Positions 1 through 9,798 of a stretch of 64,000 nt of DNA are shown one piece after another. This DNA is from Methanococcus voltae PS (GTDB taxonomy: Archaea > AGJL01 > Methanococci > Methanococcales > Methanococcaceae): positions 452,736-516,735 of the forward strand of contig NZ_JANUCQ010000002.1 of NCBI RefSeq assembly GCF_024807035.1, written 5' to 3'. How positions within the stretch are numbered: position 1 is the stretch's first letter; every line of letters begins with the position of its first letter. Below the pieces are notes generated by a model that was not told the DNA's origin, made no database searches, and was given only the letters and a program-made list of their open reading frames with translations. The translations under genes were made by a program, and so were the position numbers.

Positions 1-443
1 ACTACTACTCCTTCATCCGGTTGACCATAGAATATATAGCAACCTATTGGAAAGTATTTTATTACAGGAATTGTTAATAAATCCTCTTCTCCTGTAACTA
101 TTAAAGCTACTTCTCTATCATCTATGTCAGATAAGTATTTAATTATTTCCATTGATGTTTGAGATATAGTACCTGCAGGGTTATCAACATTGTATACTTT
201 TTTAAATGTGTGAGGTATATCTACCGGTATATCCCTCTTAGTTTTAAAATCCAAAATTGATAAATTAGGAATTACCCCATACTCTACTAGGTTTTTAGTA
301 GTAACGTCACCAATTGCAATTATTAAATTATTATCTGATACAGATATATCTTTTTTAAAGACTTCAGGAATATTAGGATATAATTTACCTAAAGGCTTTT
401 TCAGTAAAGGTTGTACTTCTTCAGTTACTATGTAATTACACAT
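1..443 (-). CDS. GTP-dependent dephospho-CoA kinase (DUF359), 3' end outside window
   Basis: Partial gene; the first 147 codons are visible and the C-terminus lies beyond base 1. The family phosphorylates dephospho-CoA with GTP, the last step of archaeal coenzyme A synthesis. Visible family blocks are [11 protein letters not shown] near residue 43, [11 protein letters not shown] near 63, a VDNPAGTIS segment near 86, and [13 protein letters not shown] followed by YGQPDEGVV at the cut edge. The ATG at 443 is preceded by a TTGTGAT ribosome binding site. Family members are about 170-180 residues, so roughly 30 are missing. It lies downstream of spt4 and rpo7, the usual archaeal order (ribosomal S24e and S27ae often follow). 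The function is inferred from motifs. Confidence 0.88.
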   Translation of the reverse strand, partial: MCNYIVTEEVQPLLKKPLGKLYPNIPEVFKKDISVSDNNLIIAIGDVTTKNLVEYGVIPNLSILDFKTKRDIPVDIPHTFKKVYNVDNPAGTISQTSMEIIKYLSDIDDREVALIVTGEEDLLTIPVIKYFPIGCYIFYGQPDEGVV

Positions 444-573
444 AAAATCACAAGATTGTTAATATATTTTATATATTATATATTATTCGTTGGTTGGTTA
501 GTTTATTTAATTATCATTAGCTTTAGTATATTAATTTATATTAATTTATATTAAAATATATCAATTTTAGTAA

Positions 574-765
574 TTATTTTACGGATAACGCATATTTGCC
601 TTTAATATCTTTTTGAGCTATTTTAGCAACTTCTGAATGTACCGGGTCTAATATAATTAATAAACCTCTGATATTCTCAGATGTTTCATTCTGACATATT
701 GGACAAAAATCGTCATGAGTGATATAATTACATTTTGTACATGCTTTTAATCCTTTTCTTGCCAT
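574..765 (-). CDS. spt4: Transcription elongation factor Spt4 (RNA polymerase subunit E'')
   Basis: A 63-residue zinc protein that pairs with Spt5 as the archaeal transcription processivity factor. Zinc ligands are visible as CTKC at residues 9-12 and CPIC at 21-24. The central GLLIILDPVHSEVAKIA block is characteristic of the family, and the length is normal. The start has a strong GGAGGGC ribosome binding site. It lies 323 bases downstream of rpo7 on the same strand, the conserved archaeal pairing, and 130 bases upstream of the dephospho-CoA kinase gene. Confidence 0.95.
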   Translation of the reverse strand: MARKGLKACTKCNYITHDDFCPICQNETSENIRGLLIILDPVHSEVAKIAQKDIKGKYALSVK

Positions 766-1088
766 GTTTGCCCTCCTAATTTTGATTATTGATAGTATTG
801 GTAAGTTTAATAAGTATTATTGTAAAAGATAAAAATAATTAGTAGTAAAATATTTAAAATAAGATATAATAATCCATAGAATTCTATAGGTATATTAAAA
901 ATTAATTTTATATTTATTTAAATCATTAGTTAATATAAAGTTAAATCATTATTTTAAATAATCACTATATAAATTTCTATTATTAGCTTTATTATTTTTA
1001 TTATTTTTATTCTTTATTTTAGTTTTATTTTATTTATTACTAATTTAGTATTTAATTTAATATTTAATTTAATATTTAATTTAACATT
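766..1088. other. Intergenic spacer between rpo7 and spt4
   Basis: No reading frame or RNA gene is seen. The right end (about 1040-1085) holds roughly three tandem copies of a 12-base unit AATATTTAATTT just past the rpo7 stop, in a strongly A+T stretch likely to act in termination. A near-palindrome centred on GAATTC lies at 876-892 (core ATAGAATTCTAT), upstream of spt4. Confidence 0.5.
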
Positions 1089-1655
1089 TTATTCAGCATT
1101 TTCCATTGCTTCTAATTTCTGTTCTTCGAGCCATTCTAATTTACCAAGTGCAGGTTGTCTCATAGTTAAAGCTATTTTGCTACCTCTTTTTCTGTCCTCT
1201 TTCAAGCTGACTGCAACAATTCTTGCTCTTACCTTGTCACCTTTTTCAAGAACTTTTCCGGTCTCTTTTCCGATAATAGCTTCTCTTTGTGGGTCAAATG
1301 CAACATAATCATCCATAACTTGGGAAATGTGTATTAAACCATCCAAAGGTCCAAGTCTTATGAAAGCACCAAACTCAACAATATCAACAATTTCACCCTC
1401 AATTATTTCGTGAACTTCTGGTTCGTAAGTGAGGATATTAAATGTGGTATCGTGGTATGCTGCACCATCACCGTATATAATATCTCCTTCGGATATCTGG
1501 TCAATGTCTTCAATTGCTAAAATGAAGCCAAGTTCTTTGTCCAATATTCCTTCGTATTTTTCCATTAAAACCTTTTGAACATTTTCTTTCAAAGGTTTTC
1601 CGAACATTTTTGGAGGAATTCTTATTGTATCTTCAATAGTTAATATTTTGTACAT
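1089..1655 (-). CDS. rpo7: DNA-directed RNA polymerase subunit Rpo7 (E')
   Basis: A 188-residue subunit forming the archaeal RNA polymerase stalk with Rpo4 (homologue of eukaryotic Rpb7). The N-terminal tip domain begins MYKILTIEDTIRIPP. A C-terminal S1/OB RNA-binding domain starts near residue 80, seen in GEIVDIVEFGAFIRLGPLDG and LIHISQV. The frame stays open 22 codons further upstream, but the ATG at 1655 is chosen because it sits behind a GAGAGAGGTG ribosome binding site and matches the usual N-terminus. It heads the cluster with spt4 and the dephospho-CoA kinase gene. Confidence 0.95.
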   Translation of the reverse strand: MYKILTIEDTIRIPPKMFGKPLKENVQKVLMEKYEGILDKELGFILAIEDIDQISEGDIIYGDGAAYHDTTFNILTYEPEVHEIIEGEIVDIVEFGAFIRLGPLDGLIHISQVMDDYVAFDPQREAIIGKETGKVLEKGDKVRARIVAVSLKEDRKRGSKIALTMRQPALGKLEWLEEQKLEAMENAE

Positions 1656-1987
1656 GTAAACACCTCTCTCTTCTAAAAGCCTGGGCATAAAATAAAGAGC
1701 ATTATTTTTGAGATTCGTCAATTTGTAGTTTAAGTTTATAATTCACAATCTAGTAAGTTATAATGAAATATAAGATTAAAGATTAATAGTTAATAAATGT
1801 ATTCAATAAACTTTAATTAATTTAATTAATTAAATATAAAACAGTATCGATAATACAGCACAGGTAATATCATAACTATATAATAATTTTATAATATATA
1901 AATACATACCTAAAAATATATTGAAAAATGAAGTCAAAGGAAAATTAAAAATATCCGATAATTCAAATATTTAGGAAAATAAATCAA
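1656..1987. other. Intergenic region between rpo7 and the tRNA promoter
   Basis: About 330 bases of A+T-rich sequence carrying the minus-strand promoter region of rpo7. No reading frame with a ribosome binding site and no structured RNA is apparent before the TATA box at 1995. Confidence 0.4.
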
Positions 1988-2025
1988 CGAAACATTTATA
2001 TACTATGGGTGCTATCCTATAGTAT
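1988..2025 (+). promoter_or_regulatory. Strong archaeal promoter with abutting 10-base dyad
   Basis: A BRE-like CGAAACA leads into a perfect TTTATATA box at 1995-2002. An inverted repeat immediately overlaps and follows it: ATACTATGGG at 2000-2009 and CCTATAGTAT at 2016-2025, arms matching at 9 of 10 positions. A TGC initiator-like triplet lies at 2025-2027, about 24 bases past the TATA box. This is the only good promoter for tRNA-Arg and would also transcribe the roughly 75 bases ahead of it. The dyad sits where a repressor would block TBP/TFB or RNA polymerase. Confidence 0.65.
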
Positions 2026-2095
2026 GCTCTTGTGAGTTAGTGAAGTAAAACAGAAAGCAAGATGCCCTAACGAATTAGAAATTAGTTCGATTTTT
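2026..2095 (+). ncRNA. Candidate leader or small RNA ahead of tRNA-Arg
   Basis: This stretch is less A+T-rich than its surroundings and lies between a strong TATA box and the tRNA. It ends in an 8-pair hairpin (2071-2089, arms CGAATTAG and TTAGTTCG with G-U pairs, loop AAA) followed by TTTTT at 2091-2095, resembling an intrinsic terminator. A GTTAG/CTAAC pairing is also possible inside. It has no C/D boxes and no reading frame. It may be a processed tRNA leader or an independent small RNA; the sequence alone does not decide. Confidence 0.35.
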
Positions 2096-2100
2096 AAAAT

Positions 2101-2175
2101 GGGCCCGTGGCCTAGTCTGGATACGGCACCGGCCTTCTAAGCCGGGGATCGGGGGTTCGAATCCCTCCGGGTCCG
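2101..2175 (+). tRNA. tRNA-Arg (anticodon TCT)
   Basis: Complete cloverleaf of 75 bases. The acceptor GGGCCCG pairs with CGGGTCC (one G-U), with discriminator G. The anticodon stem CGGC[C]/[G]GCCG encloses TTCTAA with anticodon TCT; the T arm GGGGG-TTCGAAT-CCCTC is intact. No CCA is encoded. tRNA-Glu follows 101 bases downstream. Confidence 0.96.
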
Positions 2176-2276
2176 CTCTTTAATTAAATAAAATATATAT
2201 GAAACTATTATAAATTGTAAATTAATATGTCAAATACGGACTTTTAGCTAACGCTATGAATAAGATAAAGTATCTT

Positions 2277-2351
2277 GCTCCAGTGGTGTAGTCCGGCCAA
2301 TCATGCGGGCCTTTCGAGCCCGCGACTCGGGTTCAAATCCCGGCTGGAGCA
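2277..2351 (+). tRNA. tRNA-Glu (anticodon TTC)
   Basis: Complete 75-base cloverleaf. The acceptor GCTCCAG pairs with CTGGAGC, discriminator A. The anticodon stem CGGGC/GCCCG encloses CTTTCGA (anticodon TTC). The T loop is TTCAAAT. A T7 run directly follows the 3' end and probably terminates transcription. An AATATATATG element near 2190 may provide its own promoter. Confidence 0.96.
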
Positions 2352-2618
2352 CTTTTTTTATAAACGATTTTTAAATTGATATATTCAAATATTTTATTTT
2401 TTATTTAATATAATATATTTTATTATAAGTTTAATATTATTGTAATTCATAGGACATAATACATATTATTAGAATTAATTTTCATCTGATGAGCAATGTT
2501 TATTTTACCAATAAATCAAAAATTAACTAGGTTTTAGCATTTTTTTTAAAAATTTTATGATTTTACAATAATCTATAAATATAAAATTTAATATACTCCA
2601 TAGAGAAATACATTAAAT
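2352..2618. other. Intergenic A+T-rich spacer after tRNA-Glu
   Basis: Nothing recognisable apart from the T-run following tRNA-Glu and TATA-like elements near 2570-2600 and 2619 that could drive the structured RNA. Confidence 0.35.
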
Positions 2619-2649
2619 CTATATATTTAGATAATAATTATATTTTATT

Positions 2650-2750
2650 ACGAAGTTGTTACTGCCGTCCGCTCATCGACAAAGTAGTTGGCGAGCTATA
2701 AACCGAAGGTTTATTTAATGGCAGTTGGGCTAAGGCAGTTGGTCGTTAAT
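2650..2750 (+). ncRNA. Candidate structured non-coding RNA (three-way junction), family unknown
   Basis: A GC-richer island in very A+T-rich DNA with no reading frame. It folds as: P1, ACTGCC (2661-2666) with GGCAGT (2720-2725); P2, a 9-pair hairpin at 2671-2696 (GCTC/GAGC, an A/C mismatch, then TCGAC/GTTGG, loop AAAGTA); P3, a perfect 7-pair hairpin ATAAACC-GAA-GGTTTAT at 2698-2714. A second copy of GGCAGTTGG at 2734-2742 could replace the 3' arm of P1, so two alternative folds exist. A possible TATA element CTATATATTT lies at 2619-2628. It is 238 bases upstream of pycB. I do not recognise a known riboswitch, H/ACA or C/D RNA. Confidence 0.5.
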
Positions 2751-2988
2751 TGTAATTTGCATAATAAGAAATTATGAAATAATAACTTAAATCATAAAAA
2801 TATTATATTAATAATAACGTTCAAATCATTTATTATATGTTCATAACCATAACTATATTTAAAAATATATCATTATTGAGTACTACAATTTGATTTATAC
2901 TTAATTAATCGAAATGAAATTTGACTTAATTATCTGTATTAATGACGACTAAATCCTATTACTAATAGATTATATTTAGAGGGATAAA

Positions 2989-4713
2989 ATGGTTAAAACC
3001 GTAAAAATAACAGACACTACTTTTAGAGATGCTCACCAATCTTTAATGGCAACCAGATTAAGACTTGCTGATATGTTGCCAATTGCTGAAAAAATGGATG
3101 AGATAGGCTTTTATTCAATGGAAGTTTGGGGAGGGGCAACCTTCGATTCTTGTATAAGGTTTTTAAATGAAGACCCATGGGAAAGATTACGAGAATTAAA
3201 AAAGAAAATAACAGAAACACCCTTGCAGATGTTATTAAGAGGTCAGAATTTAGTCGGATATAGACATTATTCAGATGATGTCGTTGAAAAATTCGTACAA
3301 AAATCCGTTGAAAATGGTATCGACATCATACGTATATTTGATGCACTTAATGACGTAAGAAATTTAGATTACCCAATAAAAGTTGCAGTTGATTGTGGTG
3401 CTACTGTTCAAGGTGCTATATCATATACTACGAGCCCTGTTCATACTATCGAACAATACATAGAACTTGCAAAAAAATTCGAAGAACTTAAATGCGATTC
3501 AATTTGTATTAAAGATATGGCAGGATTGTTAACTCCATTCGATGCAAAAGAATTAATTAAAAGACTTAAAGAAGAAGTATCAATACCTATTGACTTACAC
3601 AGCCACTGTACTGCAGGTATTGCACCAATGACTTACATTACATCAGTTGAAGCAGGCATTGACATATTAAACTGTGCAATTTCACCTTTATCGATGGGTA
3701 CATCACAACCACCTATTGAAAGTATGGTAGCATCGTTACAAGGTACCGAATATGATACAGGATTAAATTTAGTTGCTTTAACAGAAATTAGAGACTATTT
3801 TGATGAAATTAGGAACAAATACAAATATTTAATAAACCCAATATCTGAGAGAGTTGACGCTAGAATCTTAAGATACCAAGTTCCAGGCGGTATGTTATCT
3901 AACTTAGTTTCACAGTTGAAAGAGCAAGGTGCTATCGATAAGTTCGAAGAAGTTTTAAACGAAATACCGAACGTAAGAAAAGATTTAGGTTATCCCCCAT
4001 TAGTAACACCTACCTCTCAAATCGTAGGTACACAAGCTGTTATGAACGTTTTAACCGGGGAAAGATACAGGATTATCACAAACGAGGTATCCAACTACGT
4101 TAGAGGATACTACGGAAAAGCTCCTGCGCCAATGGATAGGGACTTAATTAAAAGAGTATTAAAAACCGGCGAAAAACAAATCGAATGTAGACCTGCAGAT
4201 TTACTCGAACCAGAATACGAAAAAAGAGCTAAAGAAGCTAAAGAAAAAGGACTTATCAGAAGTGAAAAATATGCAATTGAAGATATATTGACTTATACCT
4301 TATATCCACAAGTTGCTATTAAATTCTTAAGAGGAGAAGCTAAGGAAGAGCCTATCCCTGAAGAAAAAGAAGTTTCAAAATTCTCTGAAATACCTACCCA
4401 ATATGTTGTAGAGGTCGATGGTGAAGCTTACGAAGTTAAGGTAGAACCTGTTTACGGTACAGAATATAAGCCTAAAGAAGAAAAAATAGACTCTCAGACA
4501 GAAGGCGCAGTAAATTCACCGTTTAGAGGAATGGTTACTAAAATCAACGTTAAAGAAGGAGCAGAAGTAAAAGCAGGCGACACAATTGTAACTTTAGAAG
4601 CTATGAAAATGGAAAACCCTGTTGAATGCCCTGTTGATGGAAAAGTTGAAAAAATTATCGTACACGAAGGTCAATCAGTTAGTGTTGGCGATATTTTAAT
4701 GGTTGTTAAATAA
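2989..4713 (+). CDS. pycB: Pyruvate carboxylase subunit B (carboxyltransferase plus biotin carrier)
   Basis: 574 residues. It transfers carboxyl from carboxybiotin to pyruvate, giving oxaloacetate for the incomplete reductive TCA path of Methanococcus. The N-terminal carboxyltransferase TIM barrel opens with KITDTTFRDAHQSL (metal-binding Asp) and contains ICIKDMAGLLTP and DLHSHCTAG (metal ligands). The conserved carboxylase domain covers about residues 300-470. The C-terminal biotinyl domain has the EAMKMEN motif with the biotinylated Lys at about 540. A GAGGGAT ribosome binding site precedes the ATG. pycA follows 152 bases downstream; the two-subunit archaeal form keeps biotin carboxylase separate. 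Confidence 0.96.
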   Translation: MVKTVKITDTTFRDAHQSLMATRLRLADMLPIAEKMDEIGFYSMEVWGGATFDSCIRFLNEDPWERLRELKKKITETPLQMLLRGQNLVGYRHYSDDVVEKFVQKSVENGIDIIRIFDALNDVRNLDYPIKVAVDCGATVQGAISYTTSPVHTIEQYIELAKKFEELKCDSICIKDMAGLLTPFDAKELIKRLKEEVSIPIDLHSHCTAGIAPMTYITSVEAGIDILNCAISPLSMGTSQPPIESMVASLQGTEYDTGLNLVALTEIRDYFDEIRNKYKYLINPISERVDARILRYQVPGGMLSNLVSQLKEQGAIDKFEEVLNEIPNVRKDLGYPPLVTPTSQIVGTQAVMNVLTGERYRIITNEVSNYVRGYYGKAPAPMDRDLIKRVLKTGEKQIECRPADLLEPEYEKRAKEAKEKGLIRSEKYAIEDILTYTLYPQVAIKFLRGEAKEEPIPEEKEVSKFSEIPTQYVVEVDGEAYEVKVEPVYGTEYKPKEEKIDSQTEGAVNSPFRGMVTKINVKEGAEVKAGDTIVTLEAMKMENPVECPVDGKVEKIIVHEGQSVSVGDILMVVK

Positions 4714-4865
4714 ATAAGACGTTGATTTAAATTTATAAAATAATGGTAAAACTAATAATAAAAATAGACTAAATTAAAGTAAAATAGAATATATTGGATA
4801 ATAAAATAATAATCTCAAATTAAAACAATATATTCTTATTTAATTTTCTATAATTGTGTGAAATC

Positions 4866-6380
4866 ATGTTTAAAAAAATTCTTATTGCAAATAGGGGAGA
4901 GATAGCAGTTAGAATTATCCGAGCCTGTAAAGAATTGGATATTAAAACTGTTGCGGTTTATTCCGAAGCTGATGAACATTCATTATATACTGCCCTTGCT
5001 GACGAATGTTACAGTATTGGAGAAGCTCCGGCTTCTAAGAGTTACTTAAATTATGAAAAAATTCTTAAAATTGCTGAAAAAGCTGGTGTTGACGCTATTC
5101 ACCCGGGATATGGTTTTTTATCCGAAAATTCAAAATTTGCCGAAGAGTGTGACAATAGAAACATTGAATTTATCGGACCACCTATAAGAGCTATTGAACT
5201 TATGGGTAGCAAAATTAATGCTAAAAAAACCATGAAAAAAGCAGGCGTTCCAGTATTACCAGGTCGAGAAGAACCTATTGAAGACGAACAAGAAGCAATA
5301 AAGATTGCAAAAGAAATTGGATATCCTGTAATTATTAAAGCCTCTGCAGGTGGTGGGGGTATAGGAATGAGTGTTGCCAACGATGAAAGCGAATTAGTTG
5401 ACACCATACAATCTACAAAATCCATTGCTCAAAGTGCTTTTGGAGATTCGACAATCTTTATTGAAAAGTATCTTGAAAAACCAAGACACATCGAAATACA
5501 GATATTAGCGGATAAACACGGTAATGTCATCCACTTAGGAGATAGGGAATGTTCCATCCAAAGAAGACATCAAAAAGTTATCGAAGAAGCACCATCTCCA
5601 ATTATGACTCCAGAATTAAGAGAAAAAATGGGAGAAGCTGCAAAAATTGCTGCTAAATGTATTGACTACTACAGTGCAGGTACTGTTGAATTCTTATACA
5701 ACGCCGGAGAATTCTATTTCTTAGAGATGAATACGCGTGTTCAAGTTGAGCACCCTATCACGGAAATTATCACTGGCGTAGATATTGTCAAAGAACAGAT
5801 AAAAATAGCATATGGAAACAAACTTCCATACGAACAAAAGGACATAACATTTAATGGACACGCTATAGAGTGTAGAATTAATGCTGAAGATTCAGTAAAC
5901 GACTTCATTCCGTCTCCAGGAAAAATCAAACATTACAGGTCACCAGGTGGACCGGGTGTAAGACTTGATAGTGGTGTGTACGGCGGTGCAGAAATTCCTC
6001 CGTATTATGACTCAATGGTTGCTAAATTAATAACCTTTGGTAAAAATAGAGAAGAAGCAATCGTCAGAATGAGAAGGGCGCTTTCTGAATACATGGTATT
6101 TGGAATTATATCTAATATACCATTCCATAAGTCAGTATTAGAAGAGCAAGATTTCTTAGATGGTAACTTATCAACACATTACATTGCAGAGCATGAAAAA
6201 TTACTTCATGATAAAACATTGGATTATGCAGTTGAAATTGCCTACGAAGAAAAAAGATTCATTGAAAAAGTATTTAGGGACGATAAAAAGACTGTAGCAC
6301 TTGTAGGTGGATTAAGTGCCTATATAACTACCCTTAAGAATAAAGATAAAAAACAGTATTGCCCTAAAGAAAACGAGTAA
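4866..6380 (+). CDS. pycA: Pyruvate carboxylase subunit A (biotin carboxylase)
   Basis: 504 residues. It carboxylates the biotin on PycB using ATP and bicarbonate. Signature blocks are [20 protein letters not shown] at the N-terminus, [10 protein letters not shown] near residue 80, the glycine-rich ATP-grasp loop [11 protein letters not shown] near 160, RDCS-type [13 protein letters not shown] near 230, and [13 protein letters not shown] near 285. The frame extends four codons to a TTG at 4854, but the ATG at 4866 matches the family start. It lies directly behind pycB on the same strand and probably forms one unit with it. Confidence 0.96.
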   Translation: MFKKILIANRGEIAVRIIRACKELDIKTVAVYSEADEHSLYTALADECYSIGEAPASKSYLNYEKILKIAEKAGVDAIHPGYGFLSENSKFAEECDNRNIEFIGPPIRAIELMGSKINAKKTMKKAGVPVLPGREEPIEDEQEAIKIAKEIGYPVIIKASAGGGGIGMSVANDESELVDTIQSTKSIAQSAFGDSTIFIEKYLEKPRHIEIQILADKHGNVIHLGDRECSIQRRHQKVIEEAPSPIMTPELREKMGEAAKIAAKCIDYYSAGTVEFLYNAGEFYFLEMNTRVQVEHPITEIITGVDIVKEQIKIAYGNKLPYEQKDITFNGHAIECRINAEDSVNDFIPSPGKIKHYRSPGGPGVRLDSGVYGGAEIPPYYDSMVAKLITFGKNREEAIVRMRRALSEYMVFGIISNIPFHKSVLEEQDFLDGNLSTHYIAEHEKLLHDKTLDYAVEIAYEEKRFIEKVFRDDKKTVALVGGLSAYITTLKNKDKKQYCPKENE

Positions 6381-6457
6381 AATTTAATATTTTAATATTT
6401 TAATATTTTACTTTATTTTTATTTTGATAAATTACTTTTATATTAATAAGTTTACAT

Positions 6458-6474
6458 ATCGAAAGATTTATATA
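6458..6474 (+). promoter_or_regulatory. TATA/BRE promoter upstream of tRNA-Val
   Basis: CGAAAGA followed by TTTATATA at 6467-6474, identical over these 15 bases to the histone promoter at 39970-39984. A second TATA-like run lies at about 6487-6497, nearer the tRNA. Either could start transcription of tRNA-Val at 6545. Confidence 0.6.
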
Positions 6475-6544
6475 TTATATCAAATTTTATATATATTAGA
6501 TTTATTATCTTGTCAACTAAAATACATTTAATAACTAGTGTATT

Positions 6545-6618
6545 GAGTCTGTGGTCTAGTTGGCTATGACATCGCCTTGACTCGGCGAGGATCGGGAGTT
6601 CAAATCTCTCCAGACTCA
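6545..6618 (+). tRNA. tRNA-Val (anticodon GAC)
   Basis: 74-base cloverleaf. The acceptor GAGTCTG pairs with CAGACTC, discriminator A. The anticodon stem TCGCC/GGCGA encloses TTGACTC (anticodon GAC). The T arm GGGAG-TTCAAAT-CTCTC is intact. T-rich sequence follows. It stands alone between pycA and the ArlF-like gene. Confidence 0.96.
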
Positions 6619-6821
6619 CTTTTTATTTTTAAAGATTTTGAGTATTTTGATAAAATCTATAATTATTTTATAATTATTTTATAATAATTTTTTAATTAAA
6701 TTTTTATATTTTAAAAGCTATTTTATAATTATATAATATTGTTGATGTATCTTTGGCATATTAAGAACATGTCATAACGTTATATTAAAAGGAAATAAAG
6801 GAAAGGAATTAAGAGGATACT

Positions 6822-7241
6822 ATGGGATTTTCGCAAGTTGTAGGTATTTCTGGCCTTATTGTTATATTATTAGCTTCTTTATCTATGATATTTATAACAA
6901 CAGACCATAATTTTGAAAAGGTTATGAATTCGCAAAATGAACACTATGATAATATAATTATAAAAAATCATGAAAAAATCTTGATTAACAGTATTAAAAT
7001 TGATTCTGGAGATAACAATAATCTTGTAGTAAATATTACAAATACCGGAAATACGGTTATAGAAATTGAAAAGCTATCTGTATTAAAAAATGGAATATAT
7101 TACACTGTTACTCTAAGTAGTGGATATATTGCACCAAAAGAAAGCGAAAAGATAACTATATATGACATTAAAGCAAATATTGCCGATAAAATAAGTATTG
7201 TGTCAGAACACGGCTATAGGGATATTGCCACAGTAAGTTAA
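6822..7241 (+). CDS. ArlF/FlaF-like archaellum stator-domain protein, orphan
   Basis: 139 residues. It begins MGFSQVVGISGLIVILLASLSMIF, one N-terminal membrane helix (about residues 7-26), then an extracellular beta-rich domain with LVVNITNTGNTVIEIEKL, the pattern of the ArlF/ArlG (FlaF/FlaG) beta-sandwich that anchors the archaellum to the S-layer. No other archaellum gene is nearby, so it is a stand-alone paralogue and not part of the main arl operon. An AAGAGGAT ribosome binding site precedes the ATG. It could equally serve another type IV filament-like structure. Family assignment is by pattern only. Confidence 0.6.
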   Translation: MGFSQVVGISGLIVILLASLSMIFITTDHNFEKVMNSQNEHYDNIIIKNHEKILINSIKIDSGDNNNLVVNITNTGNTVIEIEKLSVLKNGIYYTVTLSSGYIAPKESEKITIYDIKANIADKISIVSEHGYRDIATVS

Positions 7242-7454
7242 TACCTTTTTTATTTATTTTATTTAATATACTTTTATTATTTTATTATTATTATTTTATT
7301 ATTTTATTATTATTTTCTTATTATTTTTATTATTCAATTTATTATCTGTTTTAAACCTAATAACTATTTTAAATTTCATAGGCTAATAATTATATATATT
7401 AAAAATAGTAATAGATTGTATAGTAAATTATTATTAAGCTTATATGGTGATATT

Positions 7455-9593
7455 ATGGAAAAAATGCAAAGAAAGGCAAACTTATTAACTACTGCATTGG
7501 CATACACTAACGGACCGTTACATTTGGGTCATGCAAGAAGTACATACATTCCTGCGGATGTATATAGAAGATTTTTAAAATTAAAAGGTGAAGAGGTCTA
7601 CCATATTGGTGGTACCGATAATCACGGCGTCCCTATTACCCTTACTGCCGAAAAAGAAGGGGTTACGCCATTAGATATTGTTACAAGATATCATAATGCG
7701 ATTAAAGCCGATTTGGACACTTTAAACGTAGAATTTGATAACTTTGGACAAACACATAGTGATGTACATATTGAAACTTCTCAAGAATTCTACAAAGAAT
7801 TAAAAGAAGCTGGATACATCTATGAAAAAGAGATTGAACAATTTTACTGTCCAAAATGTGATAAATACCTAGCAGATAGATATGTAGAAGGATTGTGCCC
7901 ATTTTGTGGTGGTGAAGCAAGAGGTGACCACTGTGAAGTTTGTGGTAGGCACCTTGAACCTACAGAATTAAAAGAACCGTACTGCGTACATTGTAATTCA
8001 ACACCTGAATTAAAAAAGTCGACACATTACTTCTTTAAATTAAGCGCTTTAAAAGATGAATTAATTAAATACCTTAATTCAGCTGAAAAAATGCCTGAAC
8101 ATGTTAAAAACCTTGCTTTAAACTGGGTTAATGAATTACACGACTGGGACGTTTCAAGGAACTTAAAATGGGGCGTACCAATTCCGGGTTGTGAGGACCA
8201 AGTAATGTATGTATGGCTAGAAGCTCCTATAGGTTATATTTCATTCAGTAAAGCTTTAGGCGATAAATGGGAAATTCTTTGGAAAGAAAATAAAGAAAAT
8301 AATGAAGATGAAGAAAGCGAAAATAAAAAAGAAAGTGAAATAATTCACTTTATTGGAAAAGATATTACTGTGCACCATGCGGTATTCTGGCCTGGAATGT
8401 TAGAGGGAATTAATAAAGTAAATGGCTATAAAATGCCTACTGCGGTTGTAAGTGGTGGATACCTTACATTAGAAGGTAGAAAAATGAGTACCAGTAAAAA
8501 TTGGGTTGTATGGGTTTCTGACTTTGTTAAAAACTTTAACACCGATTATTTAAGGTACTTCTTACTTGCAAATGCACCACTTTATAGAGATACAGACTTC
8601 TCCTGGGATGAATTCCAAAAAAGAGTTAATACTGAATTAATTGATAATATCGGTAACTTTACACACCGTTCATTAGTATTTGCAAACAGAAAATTCGATA
8701 AAGTACCTTTAGTTGATGAAAATGGTTTACTTGATGTAGATAAAGCTTTACTTTTAAAAGCTGAAGAAACAGTTTCTAAAGTAGATGAATTGATAAGAAA
8801 ATTTAACTTTAAGGATGCGCTTATGGAAATTATCCTTTTAGGAAAAGAAGGAAACGGATACTTCCAATCAAACGAACCTTGGGCAATTGAAGATGAAGAA
8901 AGACTTAAACAAGTGATTTATACTTGCTGTAAAGTTGTAAAAAGCCTTACTTATTTGTTATCCCCATTTATGCCTGAAAAAACTTCTGCACTCTTGGATT
9001 TAATGAATGAAGAAAATGACTTAGAAGTTAGAGGAAACGAACTTAAAAAGCCAAAAATTTTATTTTCAAAAATTAGCGATGAATCAATTGCGATGATGAA
9101 GAAAAAACTTGAAAAATTGATAAAAGCGGAAGAAAAGAAAAATAAAAATAAAGATAAAAATAGTAAAAAAGAAGACGGAAAAAACAATAATAATAAAAAA
9201 GATGAAAATAAAAGTAGTCAAGGAAAAGATACTAAAAATAAAAATGGTGAAAACATGTGCGAAGAAAATACACTCATCAGTATTGACGACTTTGCAAAAA
9301 TCGACTTAAGAGTCGGTAAAATAGTTGAAGTTGAAGAAGTTAAAAGGTCAAAAAAGTTATACAAAATTATGGTTGACATTGGAACAGAAACAAGACAAAT
9401 TGTTTCAGGTTTAAAAGAAGACTACGAAATCGATGATTTAGTTGGTAAAAAAATCATAGTTATCTGTAATTTACAGCCTGCAAAATTATGCGGTGTTGAA
9501 TCACAAGGTATGCTTTTAGCTGCTGAAGACGATAAACTTGTAAGTTTATTAACTTTAGATAGGGATATTGACCTTGGTTCAAAAATTCACTAA
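7455..9593 (+). CDS. metG: Methionyl-tRNA synthetase
   Basis: 712 residues, charges tRNA-Met. The class I HIGH motif appears as GPLHLGH near residue 23, and KMSKS as KMSTS near 340. Four zinc knuckles follow the CP domain (CPKC, CPFC, CEVC, CVHC, residues about 133-185). A C-terminal EMAP/Trbp111-type tRNA-binding domain starts near residue 605 ([18 protein letters not shown]). A Lys/Asn/Asp-rich linker (about residues 555-600) separates the catalytic and tRNA-binding parts. The open frame starts at a TTG at 7416, but the ATG at 7455 follows a TGGTGAT ribosome binding site. T-rich repeats follow the stop. Confidence 0.95.
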   Translation: MEKMQRKANLLTTALAYTNGPLHLGHARSTYIPADVYRRFLKLKGEEVYHIGGTDNHGVPITLTAEKEGVTPLDIVTRYHNAIKADLDTLNVEFDNFGQTHSDVHIETSQEFYKELKEAGYIYEKEIEQFYCPKCDKYLADRYVEGLCPFCGGEARGDHCEVCGRHLEPTELKEPYCVHCNSTPELKKSTHYFFKLSALKDELIKYLNSAEKMPEHVKNLALNWVNELHDWDVSRNLKWGVPIPGCEDQVMYVWLEAPIGYISFSKALGDKWEILWKENKENNEDEESENKKESEIIHFIGKDITVHHAVFWPGMLEGINKVNGYKMPTAVVSGGYLTLEGRKMSTSKNWVVWVSDFVKNFNTDYLRYFLLANAPLYRDTDFSWDEFQKRVNTELIDNIGNFTHRSLVFANRKFDKVPLVDENGLLDVDKALLLKAEETVSKVDELIRKFNFKDALMEIILLGKEGNGYFQSNEPWAIEDEERLKQVIYTCCKVVKSLTYLLSPFMPEKTSALLDLMNEENDLEVRGNELKKPKILFSKISDESIAMMKKKLEKLIKAEEKKNKNKDKNSKKEDGKNNNNKKDENKSSQGKDTKNKNGENMCEENTLISIDDFAKIDLRVGKIVEVEEVKRSKKLYKIMVDIGTETRQIVSGLKEDYEIDDLVGKKIIVICNLQPAKLCGVESQGMLLAAEDDKLVSLLTLDRDIDLGSKIH

Positions 9594-9798
9594 ATAAAAT
9601 GAAATAAAATAAACTTATTTCTTTATTTTTATTTTTTTATATTATTTTATTATTATTTTATTATTATTTTATTATTTTCAAAAACTAGATAGAAAAATGA
9701 ATATAATACAATATTCATAAATATCTATAGAAATTTTTACTAAAATTTACTATCCTATTGTACAATTTCATAAATTATACAATCTAAAAGGCGATTTA

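Noticed and set aside
2480..2500. CTGATGAGC considered as a C/D box sRNA
   Set aside because: No matching D, C' and D' boxes at the proper spacing on either strand.
4854..4865. Upstream TTG start for pycA
   Set aside because: Homologues begin at the [11 protein letters not shown] segment, and the four extra codons overlap the probable ribosome binding site.
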